From: Pandoraea sp. ASV26
GTDB taxonomy: Bacteria; Pseudomonadota; Gammaproteobacteria; Burkholderiales; Burkholderiaceae
DNA length: 39,140 bases
Assembly (NCBI RefSeq): GCF_016428915.1
Contig: NZ_JAELTP010000052.1
Span: 1 to 39,140, forward strand
Direction: 5' to 3'
Part shown: in pieces, positions 18,499 to 26,952 of the stretch
Position numbering within the stretch: the first letter of the stretch is position 1
Layout: the number at the start of each line of letters is the position of its first letter
Notes under the pieces: generated by a model
Told to the model about the DNA's origin: nothing
Databases searched by the model: none
The model's input: only the letters and a program-made list of their open reading frames with translations
Made by a program: the position numbers and the translations under genes

Positions 18499-19374
18499 TC
18501 AAACCACGCCGTGCTTGCGGAACCATGCCAACGCCAGCGTCCAGCCTTCCTTCGCATCGGCCTCGACATAGCTCGCGCGGTAGTCTGCGAAGAACGCATG
18601 GCCCGAATTGGGGAACACTTTGAGCTCCGAGCCCTTTGACGCCGCGTTGCCCTTGGCAAGCGCCTCGCGTGCCTGTTCGACACTCGCCACCGGAATGCCA
18701 GTGTCCTTGCCGCCATACAGACCGAGCAGTGGCCCATACAGCTTGCCCGCGATATCGATCGGATTCTCCGGGAAGTTGGCGCTCTTGTCGCCGACGATGC
18801 GTCCGTACCACGCCACTGCGGCCTTCACGTTGGGGTTGTGAGCGTCATAAAGCCACGCCACGCGGCCGCCCCAGCAGAAACCGGTAATCCCCAGACGCTT
18901 CTCGTCGCCGCCATTGGCCATCGCCCATTTGACCGTCGCGTCGATGTCGCTCAGCACCTGTTTGTCCGGCGTCTTCGAGACGATCTGCGACTGAATCTCG
19001 GCAATCGTGCCCAGCGATTGCGGATCGCCCGCGCGGGCGAACAGCTCCGGCGCCAGCGCCAGATAGCCAAGTTTGGCGAAGCGACGGCAAATGTCGGCAA
19101 TGTGCTGATGCACGCCGAAGATCTCCGAGACCACGATCACGGTCGGCAGATGCGTCTTGCCCGCGGGCTTCGCGTAGTAGACCGGCATCTTGATGCCGGG
19201 CACGTCGAGCATGACCTCGCCCGCGTCGAGCCCTTGCGTGTCGGTGGTGATGGTTTCAGCCGCAACCGGCAGCACCGCCAGCGCAAACGCCGAGCCAACG
19301 GCGGTCTTCAGAAAATCGCGTCGATTACGCGGCGCCACTTCGGGCACGAGACTATCCAGATCCGCTTGCGACAT
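18499..19374 (-). CDS. Dienelactone hydrolase-family protein, Tat-exported
   Basis: A 291-residue alpha/beta hydrolase of the dienelactone hydrolase family. The catalytic triad is visible: C167 in GFCWGGR, D224 in GGKD and H259 in NSGHAFF. The N-terminus has a twin-arginine signal (RNRRDFLKTAVGSAFALAVLP, RR at 18-19), so the mature enzyme should be periplasmic. That is unlike the cytosolic catabolic dienelactone hydrolases of chlorocatechol pathways. The substrate is unknown and no aromatic-degradation genes are nearby. The ATG at 19374 follows CTGGAG. ndh lies upstream on the same strand, with a 240-base gap holding no clear terminator. Confidence 0.9.
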   Translation of the reverse strand: MSQADLDSLVPEVAPRNRRDFLKTAVGSAFALAVLPVAAETITTDTQGLDAGEVMLDVPGIKMPVYYAKPAGKTHLPTVIVVSEIFGVHQHIADICRRFAKLGYLALAPELFARAGDPQSLGTIAEIQSQIVSKTPDKQVLSDIDATVKWAMANGGDEKRLGITGFCWGGRVAWLYDAHNPNVKAAVAWYGRIVGDKSANFPENPIDIAGKLYGPLLGLYGGKDTGIPVASVEQAREALAKGNAASKGSELKVFPNSGHAFFADYRASYVEADAKEGWTLALAWFRKHGVV

Positions 19375-19614
19375 GTCGCACTCCAGAGAAAAGAGTCGGT
19401 AGAAGAATTGCCAGGAAGACTGTCAACGCAGCTAATGGAAAAGGCGGGCGAGCCGCCGGTCCGAGGCCGGTCGTTCGGATATTACTAGAGCGGGCAGGCA
19501 CTTGCACTCGGACACCGGCGCGCTGAGGATCGGATCTATCCGAAACCCCAAGCGCCCGGCAAAGGCAGACCACCGGTCGGCAGGCGGCAGCGCGCGCTCC
19601 CCCGGCGGCAAACG

Positions 19615-21000
19615 TCAATGCAGCTTGATGCGCGGCACGGTGGAGCGCCGCAGACGATTGGCCACGGTATCGAGCATCATGCGCCAGACACCATGCAGCG
19701 CCGCCACGTGCATGCGATAGAGCGACGTGTACATCACCCGCGCGAAGAGCCCTTCGATGAACATGCTACCGCCGATCAGCCCCCCCATCAGACTGCCCAC
19801 CGCGCTGAACCTGCCCAGAGAGACGAGCGAGCCGAAATCCCGATAGGTGAATGTTGGCAGGCTCCGCCCTTTGAGGCGGGCGTCGATCGCCTTGACCAGA
19901 AAACTCGCCTGCTGGTGTGCGGCTTGCGCACGCGGCGGCACGAAACCGTGCTCCGGCCATTCGCAGCTTGCGCAATCGCCGAAGGCGAAAATGTCCGGAT
20001 CGGTCTTGCTTTGCAACGTCGGCAACACTTCGATCTGATTCAAACGGTTGACGGCGAGCCCGAGTGTGCCGAGTACCGGCGGTGCCGTAATCCCCGCCGA
20101 CCAGACCGTGATGTCCGCCGGCAGCACTTTCCCGCCGGTAGTCGTGACTTCGTTCTTGCGCACTTCGGCGACCGAATCGCCGCACAGAATGTCGACGTCC
20201 AGCTTGCCAAGCAACCCGGCGACAGCGCCCGACACACGCTCAGGCAACGCTTTCAGAATGCGCGGACTCGATTCGATGATGGTAATGCCCACGTCCTTGC
20301 GCGGATCGAGCTTCAGGCCGTAAGAGCGAAGCACTTCCGCCGTGTTGCGCAACTCTGCCGACAACTCGACGCCCGTCGCTCCTGCCCCGACCACCACGAG
20401 ATTGACCTTGCGACGTCTCGGTGTCGACAGCAGCGCACCGCGCTGCGCGCCTTCGCTCCCTTCGCTCCCCTCGCTGATGGTGGCAGGCGGCACCGGCACT
20501 TCCGCCTCATTCTGCGCGCGCACACAGGCCGCCATCAGGCGACGCCGAAAGCGCTCGGCCTGCTCGACCGTGTCCAGTGCGATGGTGTTTTCCTGCGCCC
20601 CGGGCACGCCAAAGAAGTTGGTGGTGCTGCCCATGGCGAGGACCAGGGTGTCGTAGGGCAAGGTACGCTCGGGCAGCAGATCGCCCTCGCCTTCGTCCGT
20701 TGCCGCGGGCACGGCAGCCAGGCGGATCGTCTTGGCGGCCCGGTCCAGCCCGATCATCTCGCCCGCAGCGAACTCGAAGTGATGCCAGGTGGCCTGCGCA
20801 ACATACGAGAGCTGATGCGTCGCGGTGTCCATGACCCCCGCTGCGACCTCATGCAGCAGCGGCTTCCAGATGTGCGACATCGAACGGTCGACCAGCGTAA
20901 TTTGAACGTCCTTACCACGCCCATACTTGTCGCCCAACCGGGTGACAAGCTCCAGACCGCCGGCGCCGCCGCCGACCACTACGATGCGATGCACACTCAC
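19615..21000 (-). CDS. ndh: Type II NADH dehydrogenase (NDH-2)
   Basis: A single-subunit, non-proton-pumping NADH:quinone oxidoreductase of the inner-membrane surface. The 461-residue protein has an FAD-binding start (RIVVVGGGAGGLELVTRLG), an NADH-binding Rossmann motif (VNLVVVGAGATGVELSAEL) and the quinone-site region FAFGDCASCEW with AAHQQASFLVKAI. An amphipathic C-terminal part (MYTSLYRMHVAALHGVWRMM) probably anchors it to the membrane. A short Gly/Ser/Glu linker (EGSEGSEGAQRG) interrupts the fold before the NADH domain. The GTG at 21000 is chosen because GGGGAG stands six bases upstream and the family starts right there. The frame is open to 21042. It lies downstream of polA on the same strand. 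Confidence 0.93.
   Translation of the reverse strand: MSVHRIVVVGGGAGGLELVTRLGDKYGRGKDVQITLVDRSMSHIWKPLLHEVAAGVMDTATHQLSYVAQATWHHFEFAAGEMIGLDRAAKTIRLAAVPAATDEGEGDLLPERTLPYDTLVLAMGSTTNFFGVPGAQENTIALDTVEQAERFRRRLMAACVRAQNEAEVPVPPATISEGSEGSEGAQRGALLSTPRRRKVNLVVVGAGATGVELSAELRNTAEVLRSYGLKLDPRKDVGITIIESSPRILKALPERVSGAVAGLLGKLDVDILCGDSVAEVRKNEVTTTGGKVLPADITVWSAGITAPPVLGTLGLAVNRLNQIEVLPTLQSKTDPDIFAFGDCASCEWPEHGFVPPRAQAAHQQASFLVKAIDARLKGRSLPTFTYRDFGSLVSLGRFSAVGSLMGGLIGGSMFIEGLFARVMYTSLYRMHVAALHGVWRMMLDTVANRLRRSTVPRIKLH
20451..20477. repeat. 9-bp in-frame tandem repeat inside ndh
   Basis: Three 9-bp units on the plus strand: CTTCGCTCC, CTTCGCTCC and a diverged CCTCGCTGA. They encode the Glu-Gly-Ser linker of ndh in threes, so copy-number change would keep the frame. 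Confidence 0.7.
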
Positions 21001-21200
21001 GATAACTCCCCGTGCTTGGAAAACCGTCCGGCCGGTCGGCAACTGCCCGCCCGGCGATAGCGATTACCTTACCGCAGAGTGCGGACTTCGGGTATGCCTA
21101 CGTCCCTATTCCCGCTATTGCGTGACTTCGATCGACGCAGCGGCAAAGGCGTGCTGCGACCTCTGCCGCGCACGCACTTTGGGAGTCAACCCACCCCGTC

Positions 21201-21244
21201 GCCTCAGTGCCGCCTTAGTGCCGCCTCAGTGCCGCCTTAGTGCG
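21201..21244. repeat. 11-bp tandem repeat, four copies, over the polA stop
   Basis: The units GCCTCAGTGCC (21201), GCCTTAGTGCC (21212), GCCTCAGTGCC (21223) and GCCTTAGTGCG (21234) alternate C and T at position 5. On the minus strand each unit holds a stop codon (TAA, TGA, TAA, TGA). The first is the polA stop. Because 11 is not a multiple of three, the stops cover all three frames. Confidence 0.93.
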
Positions 21245-23975
21245 CTTGCTCCCAATTCTCTCCAACGCCGACTTCGGCGACGAGTGGCACACGCAGCTTC
21301 GCCACACCGCACATCAGTTCCGGCAGACGCTTACGAACCACGGCCAGTTCGTGATCCGGCACTTCCAGCACCAGTTCATCGTGCACCTGCATGATCTGGC
21401 GCGTCTGCAAACCGCTCTCGTCCAGCCAGCGCTGCACGGCGATCATCGATAGCTTGATGAGATCGGCAGCCGTGCCCTGCATCGGCGCGTTGATGGCGGC
21501 CCGCTCGGCAGCCTGACGGCGCGGACCGTTACCGCCGTTGATATCCGGCAGCCACAGGCGACGGCCGAACACCGTCTCGACAAAACCGCGCGCCTTGGCG
21601 CTCTTGCGCGTCTCGTCCATGTAGCGCGCCACGCCGGGATAGCGCATGAAGTAGCGGTCGATGTACTGTTTGGCGGCGTCGCGCTCGATCCCGAGGTTCG
21701 CGGCCAGACCGAACGCGCTCATGCCGTAGATCAGACCGAAGTTGATGACCTTGGCGTAACGACGCTGTTCGGACGAGACTTCCAGCGGCGTGACGGCAAA
21801 GATTTCCGCCGCCGTTGCACGGTGAATGTCTTCCCCGTTGGCGAACGCGCGCAGCAGGCTTTCGTCGCCCGAGATATGCGCCATGATGCGCAACTCGATC
21901 TGCGAATAGTCGGCCGATACGAGTTGGCTGCCCGGCGGGGCGATGAATGCTTCGCGAATGCGGCGCCCCTCGACCGTGCGCACCGGAATGTTCTGCAAAT
22001 TCGGATCGTTCGACGCCAGACGTCCCGTGATCGCCACGGCTTGCGCGTAGTTCGTGTGTACTCGTCCCGTCGACGGATTGACCATCTTCGGCAGCTTGTC
22101 GGTGTAGGTCGACTTGAGCTTGGCGAGGCCCCGATAGTCGAGCAGCACCTTCGGCAGCGGATAGTCCTCGGCCAGCTTCTGGAGCACTTCCTCGTCGGTC
22201 GACGGGGCGCCGCTCGCCGTCTTCTTGACGACCGGCAGTTGCAGTTGGGTGAAGAAGATGTCGCCGATCTGCTTGGGCGAATTCAGATTGAATTGCTGCC
22301 CGGCCAGCGCATAGGCTTCGCTTTCAAGCGTCATCAGCTTGCGGCCGATTTCATCGCTTTGCGCGGCGAGCCGGGCGGTGTCGACAAGCACGCCGTTGCG
22401 TTCGATACGCTGAAGTACCCGCGCCGTCGGCATTTCGATGGTGCTGTAGACAAATTCCAACGTGGCCTCGCGCGCCACGTCGGGATAAAGCGCGCGGTGC
22501 AGACGCAAGGTGATGTCGGCATCTTCAGCCGCGTAGGCCGTGGCCTGTTCGATGCCGACCTCATCGAAGCCGATCTGCTTGGCGCCCTTGCCGCATACGT
22601 CTTCGTATTTGATCGTCGCCACGCCGAGATGGCGCAGCGCCAGGCTGTCCATGTCATGGCTGCGATGCGATTCGACCACGTAAGACTCGAGCATCGTGTC
22701 GTGGGCGATGCCGCCCAGCGAGATACCGTAATTCTCGAGCACATGCGAGTCGTACTTGAGGTTCTGCCCGACCTTCTTGTGGTCCGCACTCTCGAGCCAC
22801 GGCTTCAGGCGCGCGAGGACTTCGTCACGCGGCAATTGCTCGACTTCGCCCGGCGCGCGGTGCGCTACCGGGATGTACGCGGCACGCCCCGGCTCGCACG
22901 AGAACGACAGGCCCACGATTTGCGCCTGCATCGCGTCGAGCGACGTGGTCTCCGTATCGAAGGCCGTGAGTTCGGCGGCTTCGATGATCTTCAGCCATGC
23001 GTCGAATTGCTCCCACGTCAGCACGGCTTCGTACTGACGCTCGATCGTGTCGGCAACCGCCGCCGGCGCCGGCTCACCGGCTTGCGTCGCGACGGCCGTC
23101 TCGGCTTCGCGCAACAGCGTCTTGAAGCCGTGACGGGCGAAGAAATCACGCAGCGCCTCGGTGTCTTCGGGTTGCGTCTGCAAGCTGGCTTCGATGGACG
23201 TGACCTGCGGCGTGAGATCGCAATCGAGTGCGACCGTCACGAGCTTGCGTCCCATCGGCAGCCAGTCGAGCGCGCGGCGCAAATTCTCGCCAACCGCGCC
23301 TTTCACTTGCTCGGCGTTCGCGACGAGATTGTCGAGATCGCCGTACTGCGTGAGCCACTTGACGGCCGTCTTCGGCCCGCACTTGTCCACGCCCGGCACG
23401 TTGTCGACCGTATCGCCCACGAGGGTCAGGTAATCGACGATGCGCTCGGGCGGCACACCGAACTTGGCGGTGACGGCATCGGCATCGAGCGTTTCATTGG
23501 TCATCGTGTTGACGAGCGTCACGCGATCGTTCACGAGTTGGGCCAGATCCTTGTCGCCGGTGGAGATGACCACGCGCATGCCGCGCTCAGCCGCATGCTT
23601 GGCCAACGTGCCGATCACGTCGTCGGCTTCCACGCCGTCGATCATCAGCAGCGGCCAGCCCATGGCCCGTACGGCTTCGTGAATCGGTTCGATCTGCGCG
23701 CGCAAATCTTCGGGCATCGACGGACGATTCGCCTTGTATTCGGGGTACCAATCGTCGCGGAAGGTCTTGCCCTTGGCGTCGAAAACGCAGGCGCTATACT
23801 CTGCTTGTACGTCTTTACGCATGCGGCGCAGCATATTGACGATGCCGTGCAGCGCCCCCGTGGGTTCGCCGTTGGGGCCGCGCAAATCCGGCAGGGCGTG
23901 ATAGGCTCGGTAAAGATAACTCGAACCATCGACCAATAAGAGCGTCTTACCTTCCAGACTTTGCTGTTCCGACAT
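21237..23975 (-). CDS. polA: DNA polymerase I
   Basis: PolA removes RNA primers and fills gaps in replication and excision repair. The 912-residue protein (E. coli 928) has all three activities. The 5' nuclease domain starts at KTLLLVDGSSYLYRAYHALP, with the acidic DVIGTLAKHA and STGDKDLAQLV. The 3'-5' proofreading domain has intact exonuclease motifs: TAFDTETTSLD, NLKYDSHVLENYG and YAAEDADITL. The polymerase domain has motif A (VSADYSQIELRIMAHISGDE), motif B (RRYAKVINFGLIYGMSAFGL) and motif C (MQVHDELVLEV). The ATG at 23975 puts MSEQQSLEGKTLLLVDG at the start, as expected. The same frame stays open to 24665 across the divergent LOG gene, without family resemblance. The start codon abuts that of LOG. 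The stop lies in an 11-bp repeat. Confidence 0.97.
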   Translation of the reverse strand: MSEQQSLEGKTLLLVDGSSYLYRAYHALPDLRGPNGEPTGALHGIVNMLRRMRKDVQAEYSACVFDAKGKTFRDDWYPEYKANRPSMPEDLRAQIEPIHEAVRAMGWPLLMIDGVEADDVIGTLAKHAAERGMRVVISTGDKDLAQLVNDRVTLVNTMTNETLDADAVTAKFGVPPERIVDYLTLVGDTVDNVPGVDKCGPKTAVKWLTQYGDLDNLVANAEQVKGAVGENLRRALDWLPMGRKLVTVALDCDLTPQVTSIEASLQTQPEDTEALRDFFARHGFKTLLREAETAVATQAGEPAPAAVADTIERQYEAVLTWEQFDAWLKIIEAAELTAFDTETTSLDAMQAQIVGLSFSCEPGRAAYIPVAHRAPGEVEQLPRDEVLARLKPWLESADHKKVGQNLKYDSHVLENYGISLGGIAHDTMLESYVVESHRSHDMDSLALRHLGVATIKYEDVCGKGAKQIGFDEVGIEQATAYAAEDADITLRLHRALYPDVAREATLEFVYSTIEMPTARVLQRIERNGVLVDTARLAAQSDEIGRKLMTLESEAYALAGQQFNLNSPKQIGDIFFTQLQLPVVKKTASGAPSTDEEVLQKLAEDYPLPKVLLDYRGLAKLKSTYTDKLPKMVNPSTGRVHTNYAQAVAITGRLASNDPNLQNIPVRTVEGRRIREAFIAPPGSQLVSADYSQIELRIMAHISGDESLLRAFANGEDIHRATAAEIFAVTPLEVSSEQRRYAKVINFGLIYGMSAFGLAANLGIERDAAKQYIDRYFMRYPGVARYMDETRKSAKARGFVETVFGRRLWLPDINGGNGPRRQAAERAAINAPMQGTAADLIKLSMIAVQRWLDESGLQTRQIMQVHDELVLEVPDHELAVVRKRLPELMCGVAKLRVPLVAEVGVGENWEQAH

Positions 23976-24710
23976 ATGACCAAGAGAAGAAAAGAGATAC
24001 CCAGTCTGCGCATGCTGGCAGACCATGAACGCGCCACTGCAAAAAAGGCGCGCGCATCGTGGCAGATGTTCACGATTATGGCAGAGTTCATCGAGGCGAC
24101 CGAGTACCTGTCCGAGATCCGGCCGGCCGTGAGCATCTACGGCAGCGCGCGCATCAAGCCGAAATCGCCGTTCTACAAACTGACGATGACCATCGCCCGG
24201 AAATTCTCCGACAATGGCTTTGCGGTGATCTCCGGCGGCGGCCCCGGCATCATGGAAGCGGCCAACAAAGGCGCGCATGGCGGCGCGTCGCCGACCGTCG
24301 GTCTGAACATTGAATTGCCGCACGAACAGAAGGGCAACCAGTACCAGGACATCTCGCTGCGCTTTCGTCACTTCTTCACGCGCAAAGTCACTTTCGTGAA
24401 GAACTCGGATGCCTTCGTGATCATGCCCGGCGGCTTCGGCACGCTCGACGAACTGTCCGAAGTCCTCACCCTCATCCAGACGCAGAAGTCGCGCCACGTG
24501 CCCGTGATTCTCGTCGGCACGGAATTCTGGAAGGGGTTGCTCGACTGGGTGCGCACGACGATGCTGCCGATGGGGCTCATCAGCGAGAAGGATCTCGACC
24601 TGGTGCAGGTCATCGACGACCCCGACGAAATCCTCAAGGCCGTGTTCGATTTCTACGACGGCCACATCGAGCCCGAGACCGAAACCAGCGAGAAGATGTT
24701 CTACCTCTGA
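23976..24710 (+). CDS. LOG-family protein (cytokinin riboside 5'-monophosphate phosphoribohydrolase-like)
   Basis: A 244-residue Rossmann-fold protein of the TIGR00730/LOG family, once annotated as lysine decarboxylase. Both signatures are present: SGGGPGIMEAANKGA (about 86-100) and the catalytic PGGFGTLDE (151-159), with the supporting R136-K137 in FFTRKVTF. Characterised members release the base from nucleoside 5'-monophosphates, including cytokinin ribotides; the bacterial role outside plant contact is not settled. An N-terminal helix (LRMLADHERATAKKARASWQ) marks the longer bacterial subtype. The ATG at 23976 directly abuts the polA ATG on the other strand. An alternative ATG at 24012 would leave 36 bases between. 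Neither has a strong ribosome binding site. Confidence 0.93.
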   Translation: MTKRRKEIPSLRMLADHERATAKKARASWQMFTIMAEFIEATEYLSEIRPAVSIYGSARIKPKSPFYKLTMTIARKFSDNGFAVISGGGPGIMEAANKGAHGGASPTVGLNIELPHEQKGNQYQDISLRFRHFFTRKVTFVKNSDAFVIMPGGFGTLDELSEVLTLIQTQKSRHVPVILVGTEFWKGLLDWVRTTMLPMGLISEKDLDLVQVIDDPDEILKAVFDFYDGHIEPETETSEKMFYL

Positions 24711-24731
24711 TCGCGACCGTCGTCTCGCATG

Positions 24732-24773
24732 AAAAAGCCCCCAAGGGTTGGATGGATGTCCAACTCTTGGGGG
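24732..24773 (-). terminator. Terminator between LOG and the YeeE permease
   Basis: A 15-bp stem with one G-U pair (CCCCCAAGGGTTGGA with TCCAACTCTTGGGGG, 24738-24773) is followed on the minus strand by TTTTT (24732-24736). It serves the YeeE/YedE gene best and also lies just after the convergent LOG stop, where the plus strand lacks a U run. Confidence 0.88.
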
Positions 24774-24853
24774 TCAGTTCATGGGATCGCTGGCGCCGTT
24801 TCCCGTTTCTTTGAGCAGCCGCAGACGCAGACGCTGCCCGATGGCTACGTCGA

Positions 24854-26089
24854 TCAGCAGCCGGTTTCGCGCGGCGTGGTTTCCACTTCCAGACCGAACA
24901 GCGGGCGCAGACGTGTGCCGAACACGTTGCCGAAGAACGCCGCCACCAGCCACAGCCAGCCGTGAAGGCTGCCCGAGATGATGCCGCTGAAGTACGCACC
25001 GATGTTGCAGCCGTACGCGAGACGGGCGCCATAACCGAGCAGCAACCCGCCCACGACGGCCGCGAGCAGCGAGCGCACGGGAATCTTCCACACAGGCGCG
25101 AACTTGCCCGCAATGGACGCGGCGGCCAGCGCACCGAGAATGATGCCGATGTCCATCACGGTCGTGACGTCCTGCGTGACCGGGGCATTGAGCACATTGA
25201 CCTGCTTCGCCCAATACGGCCACGAGGCCACGTCCACACCGAGCGCCATGAACGCCTTGGCGCCCCAGAGCGCAAACGCCGACGTCACCCCCCACGGACG
25301 GCCAGCCAGCGCCAGCGTTGCGTAATTGAGCAACACGAGTGCCAGTGCCCCCCACAGCAGCGGCCACGGGCCACGCAGCAAGGCGGGCGAGCCTTTCGCA
25401 CTGCGCGTCATCGGCACGCCGACGACACGGCCGTGACGGCGCTTCTCCGCCCACAGCGTGAAAGCACCGATCGCCGCGAACAGCACGAGGTTGGCGATGA
25501 GCGCGGGCCACAGGCCCCACGCCTTGACCAGCGAGACCGGCTTGATATGCGGCAGCGCTTCCCACCAGGGCAGATGCGCGGTGGCGACCACCGAACCGAC
25601 GATGAAGGCCACAAGCGTGACGATCATCCGCGTGCTGCCGCCACCCACGGTGTAAAGCGTGCCCGACGCGCACCCGCCGCCGAGCTGCATCCCGATACCG
25701 AAAATGAAAGCGCCGAACGCCACCGACACGCCCACAGGCGAGACGAGGCCGACGACTTTATTGCCGAACAGCGTTCCGTCGGCCAGCGCGGGGAAGAACA
25801 GCACGACGCCAACGGCGAGCATGACCATTTGTGCACGCAGCCCCGCACCGCGACGATCCGCAATGAATACGCGCCAGGCCGACGTAAAGCCGAACGCTGC
25901 GTGATAAAGCGCGACGCCCAGAAGCGCGCCGACACCGGCCAACGCGGCTTGCTTCGGGCCCACGGTGGCTTGCAAATAGACGATGCCGATGGCAATCAGC
26001 GCCAGCGCAACGACAAGCGGCCGGGCGTTGTAAGAGGATGGCGAAGGCGGGGCCGTCTTGATGGCGGCCGAGGCGGCGGATGAGGACAT
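24854..26089 (-). CDS. YeeE/YedE-family permease (thiosulfate/sulfur uptake type)
   Basis: A 411-residue polytopic membrane protein with two homologous YeeE/YedE (DUF395) repeats. The conserved cysteines are visible in GIGMQLGGGCASGTLYTVGGG (first half) and YGARLAYGCNIGAYFSGI (second half). Structural work on the related TsuA shows that such cysteines line a thiosulfate-conducting path through the inner membrane, so uptake of thiosulfate or another sulfur compound is the likely role. That is family inference; no TusA-like partner is adjacent. The ATG at 26089 (MSSSAASAAIKTAPP) is preferred to one at 26143. Its upstream region holds a possible LysR-type sulfur-control site. It is convergent with LOG. 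Confidence 0.88.
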   Translation of the reverse strand: MSSSAASAAIKTAPPSPSSYNARPLVVALALIAIGIVYLQATVGPKQAALAGVGALLGVALYHAAFGFTSAWRVFIADRRGAGLRAQMVMLAVGVVLFFPALADGTLFGNKVVGLVSPVGVSVAFGAFIFGIGMQLGGGCASGTLYTVGGGSTRMIVTLVAFIVGSVVATAHLPWWEALPHIKPVSLVKAWGLWPALIANLVLFAAIGAFTLWAEKRRHGRVVGVPMTRSAKGSPALLRGPWPLLWGALALVLLNYATLALAGRPWGVTSAFALWGAKAFMALGVDVASWPYWAKQVNVLNAPVTQDVTTVMDIGIILGALAAASIAGKFAPVWKIPVRSLLAAVVGGLLLGYGARLAYGCNIGAYFSGIISGSLHGWLWLVAAFFGNVFGTRLRPLFGLEVETTPRETGC

Positions 26090-26197
26090 GACTTGCGGAC
26101 TCCAGAATGCAGATGGGTGGCACGCGGCCACCCATGAAGACAACGGTGAAGGATGCCAGATTGAGGCAACGACGAAAACGACCGTTTCGTGATTCGC

Positions 26198-26216
26198 TTA
26201 TAACTCAAAGGAATAT
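26198..26216. promoter_or_regulatory. Candidate CysB-like site upstream of the permease gene
   Basis: TTATAACTCAAAGGAATAT is an AT-rich imperfect dyad in a GC-rich region, 109 bases upstream of the permease start. It resembles, from memory, CysB-type boxes before sulfur-assimilation genes in beta- and gamma-proteobacteria (TTATAA, then AAGGAATA). This is inference and was not tested against a motif model. Confidence 0.3.
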
Positions 26217-26360
26217 CAATATCAGAATTCTCACGGTCGCAGCCCGACGATCCATCGGCGCACAGCGTCATGAAATGGTCATCCGAAACACGTCGCCGGG
26301 CCGCAGGCAAGTAACCACGGTGCATTCAACGCGATTTCACGATGCGAAGCGGGGCACGTT

Positions 26361-26369
26361 TGATAGAAT
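26361..26369 (+). promoter_or_regulatory. Extended -10 promoter for DUF2782-thrB
   Basis: TGATAGAAT fits an extended -10 (TGn + TAGAAT), 87 bases upstream of the DUF2782 ATG. No -35 is evident. Confidence 0.4.
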
Positions 26370-26455
26370 GGACATATTGGAACCCACTTCGCCTGCCCGG
26401 CCTGCCCGGCTTGCCTCGCATGTCGCGGATGCGTTCCCGCCCTCGGAGAATAATG

Positions 26456-26824
26456 ATGACAATGCGCCTTTCCCGTGCCCTGCCCCTGCTGTTCAGTGCC
26501 GGCCTGCTGCTCGCCGGCCATGCATTCGCTCAGGATGACAAGGAGACCGCCGCGCAGGCCGCCAAACGCGAGGCCGACGCCCGCGCCGCCGCCACCAGCA
26601 CCTCCTCGGTAGACGTCAACCAGGAACGCAAGCCGAGCTATTACGTCAACGACCAAGGCACCACCGTGACCGAGTACCGCGATCGCGGCAAGCCGACGGA
26701 AATCGACGTCCACTCCCGTTTCGGTACCAACTACCAGTTGACCACGCCGCCGGACAACTCGCCGCGCACGCGTGACAACACGTCGCAAAACGACCGTTTG
26801 CCGTCCGTCGGCCTGAAATTCTGA
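26456..26824 (+). CDS. DUF2782 family exported protein
   Basis: A 122-residue small exported protein. Residues 1-25 form a Sec signal peptide (MRLSRALPLLFSAGLLLAG, with probable cleavage after AFA). A Lys/Ala/Glu-rich helix follows. The conserved core is YYVNDQGTTVTEYRDRGKPT, then EIDVHSRFGTNYQL, which matches the DUF2782 pattern. The tail is disordered. The family has no known function, but members are found beside polA and thrB in Pseudomonas and Burkholderiales as I recall, which is also the case here. ATGs at 26453, 26456 and 26462 are clustered. 26456 has the best distance from GGAG (7 bases). Confidence 0.85.
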   Translation: MTMRLSRALPLLFSAGLLLAGHAFAQDDKETAAQAAKREADARAAATSTSSVDVNQERKPSYYVNDQGTTVTEYRDRGKPTEIDVHSRFGTNYQLTTPPDNSPRTRDNTSQNDRLPSVGLKF

Positions 26825-26850
26825 CGTCTCTGGTAATCTGACTCACCCGC

Positions 26851-26871
26851 GCGCGCCGCTTGGCGGCGCGC
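26851..26871. terminator. Hairpin between DUF2782 and thrB
   Basis: A perfect GC-rich hairpin, GCGCGCCGC / GCGGCGCGC with loop TTG, stands 26 bases after the DUF2782 stop. It lacks a U tract (CTGCTTCC follows). It may act as a partial terminator or processing signal before thrB. Confidence 0.4.
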
Positions 26872-26952
26872 CTGCTTCCTGTATGTCTCGAATCAGCGGC
26901 CCGCTGCACGTGCACGGGCCGTTTGTCTGAGGCACCTCCACTCAACGCAAGC

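Larger units (their letters stand above)
26090..26455. other. Divergent intergenic region, YeeE permease and DUF2782
   Basis: This 366-base stretch has no supportable gene. It holds an AT-rich patch around 26190-26230 with the candidate regulator site described separately, and an extended -10 for the DUF2782 gene at 26361-26369. The stretch 26280-26340 shows nothing recognisable. Confidence 0.6.

Noticed and set aside
21822-23939. A 705-codon open frame antisense to polA
   Set aside because: It is a composition artefact of the polA coding strand, with no domain, ribosome binding site or promoter.
23976-24665. A 230-residue N-terminal extension of polA across the LOG gene
   Set aside because: The PolI family begins at the 23975 ATG, and the extension is antisense to a well-supported gene.
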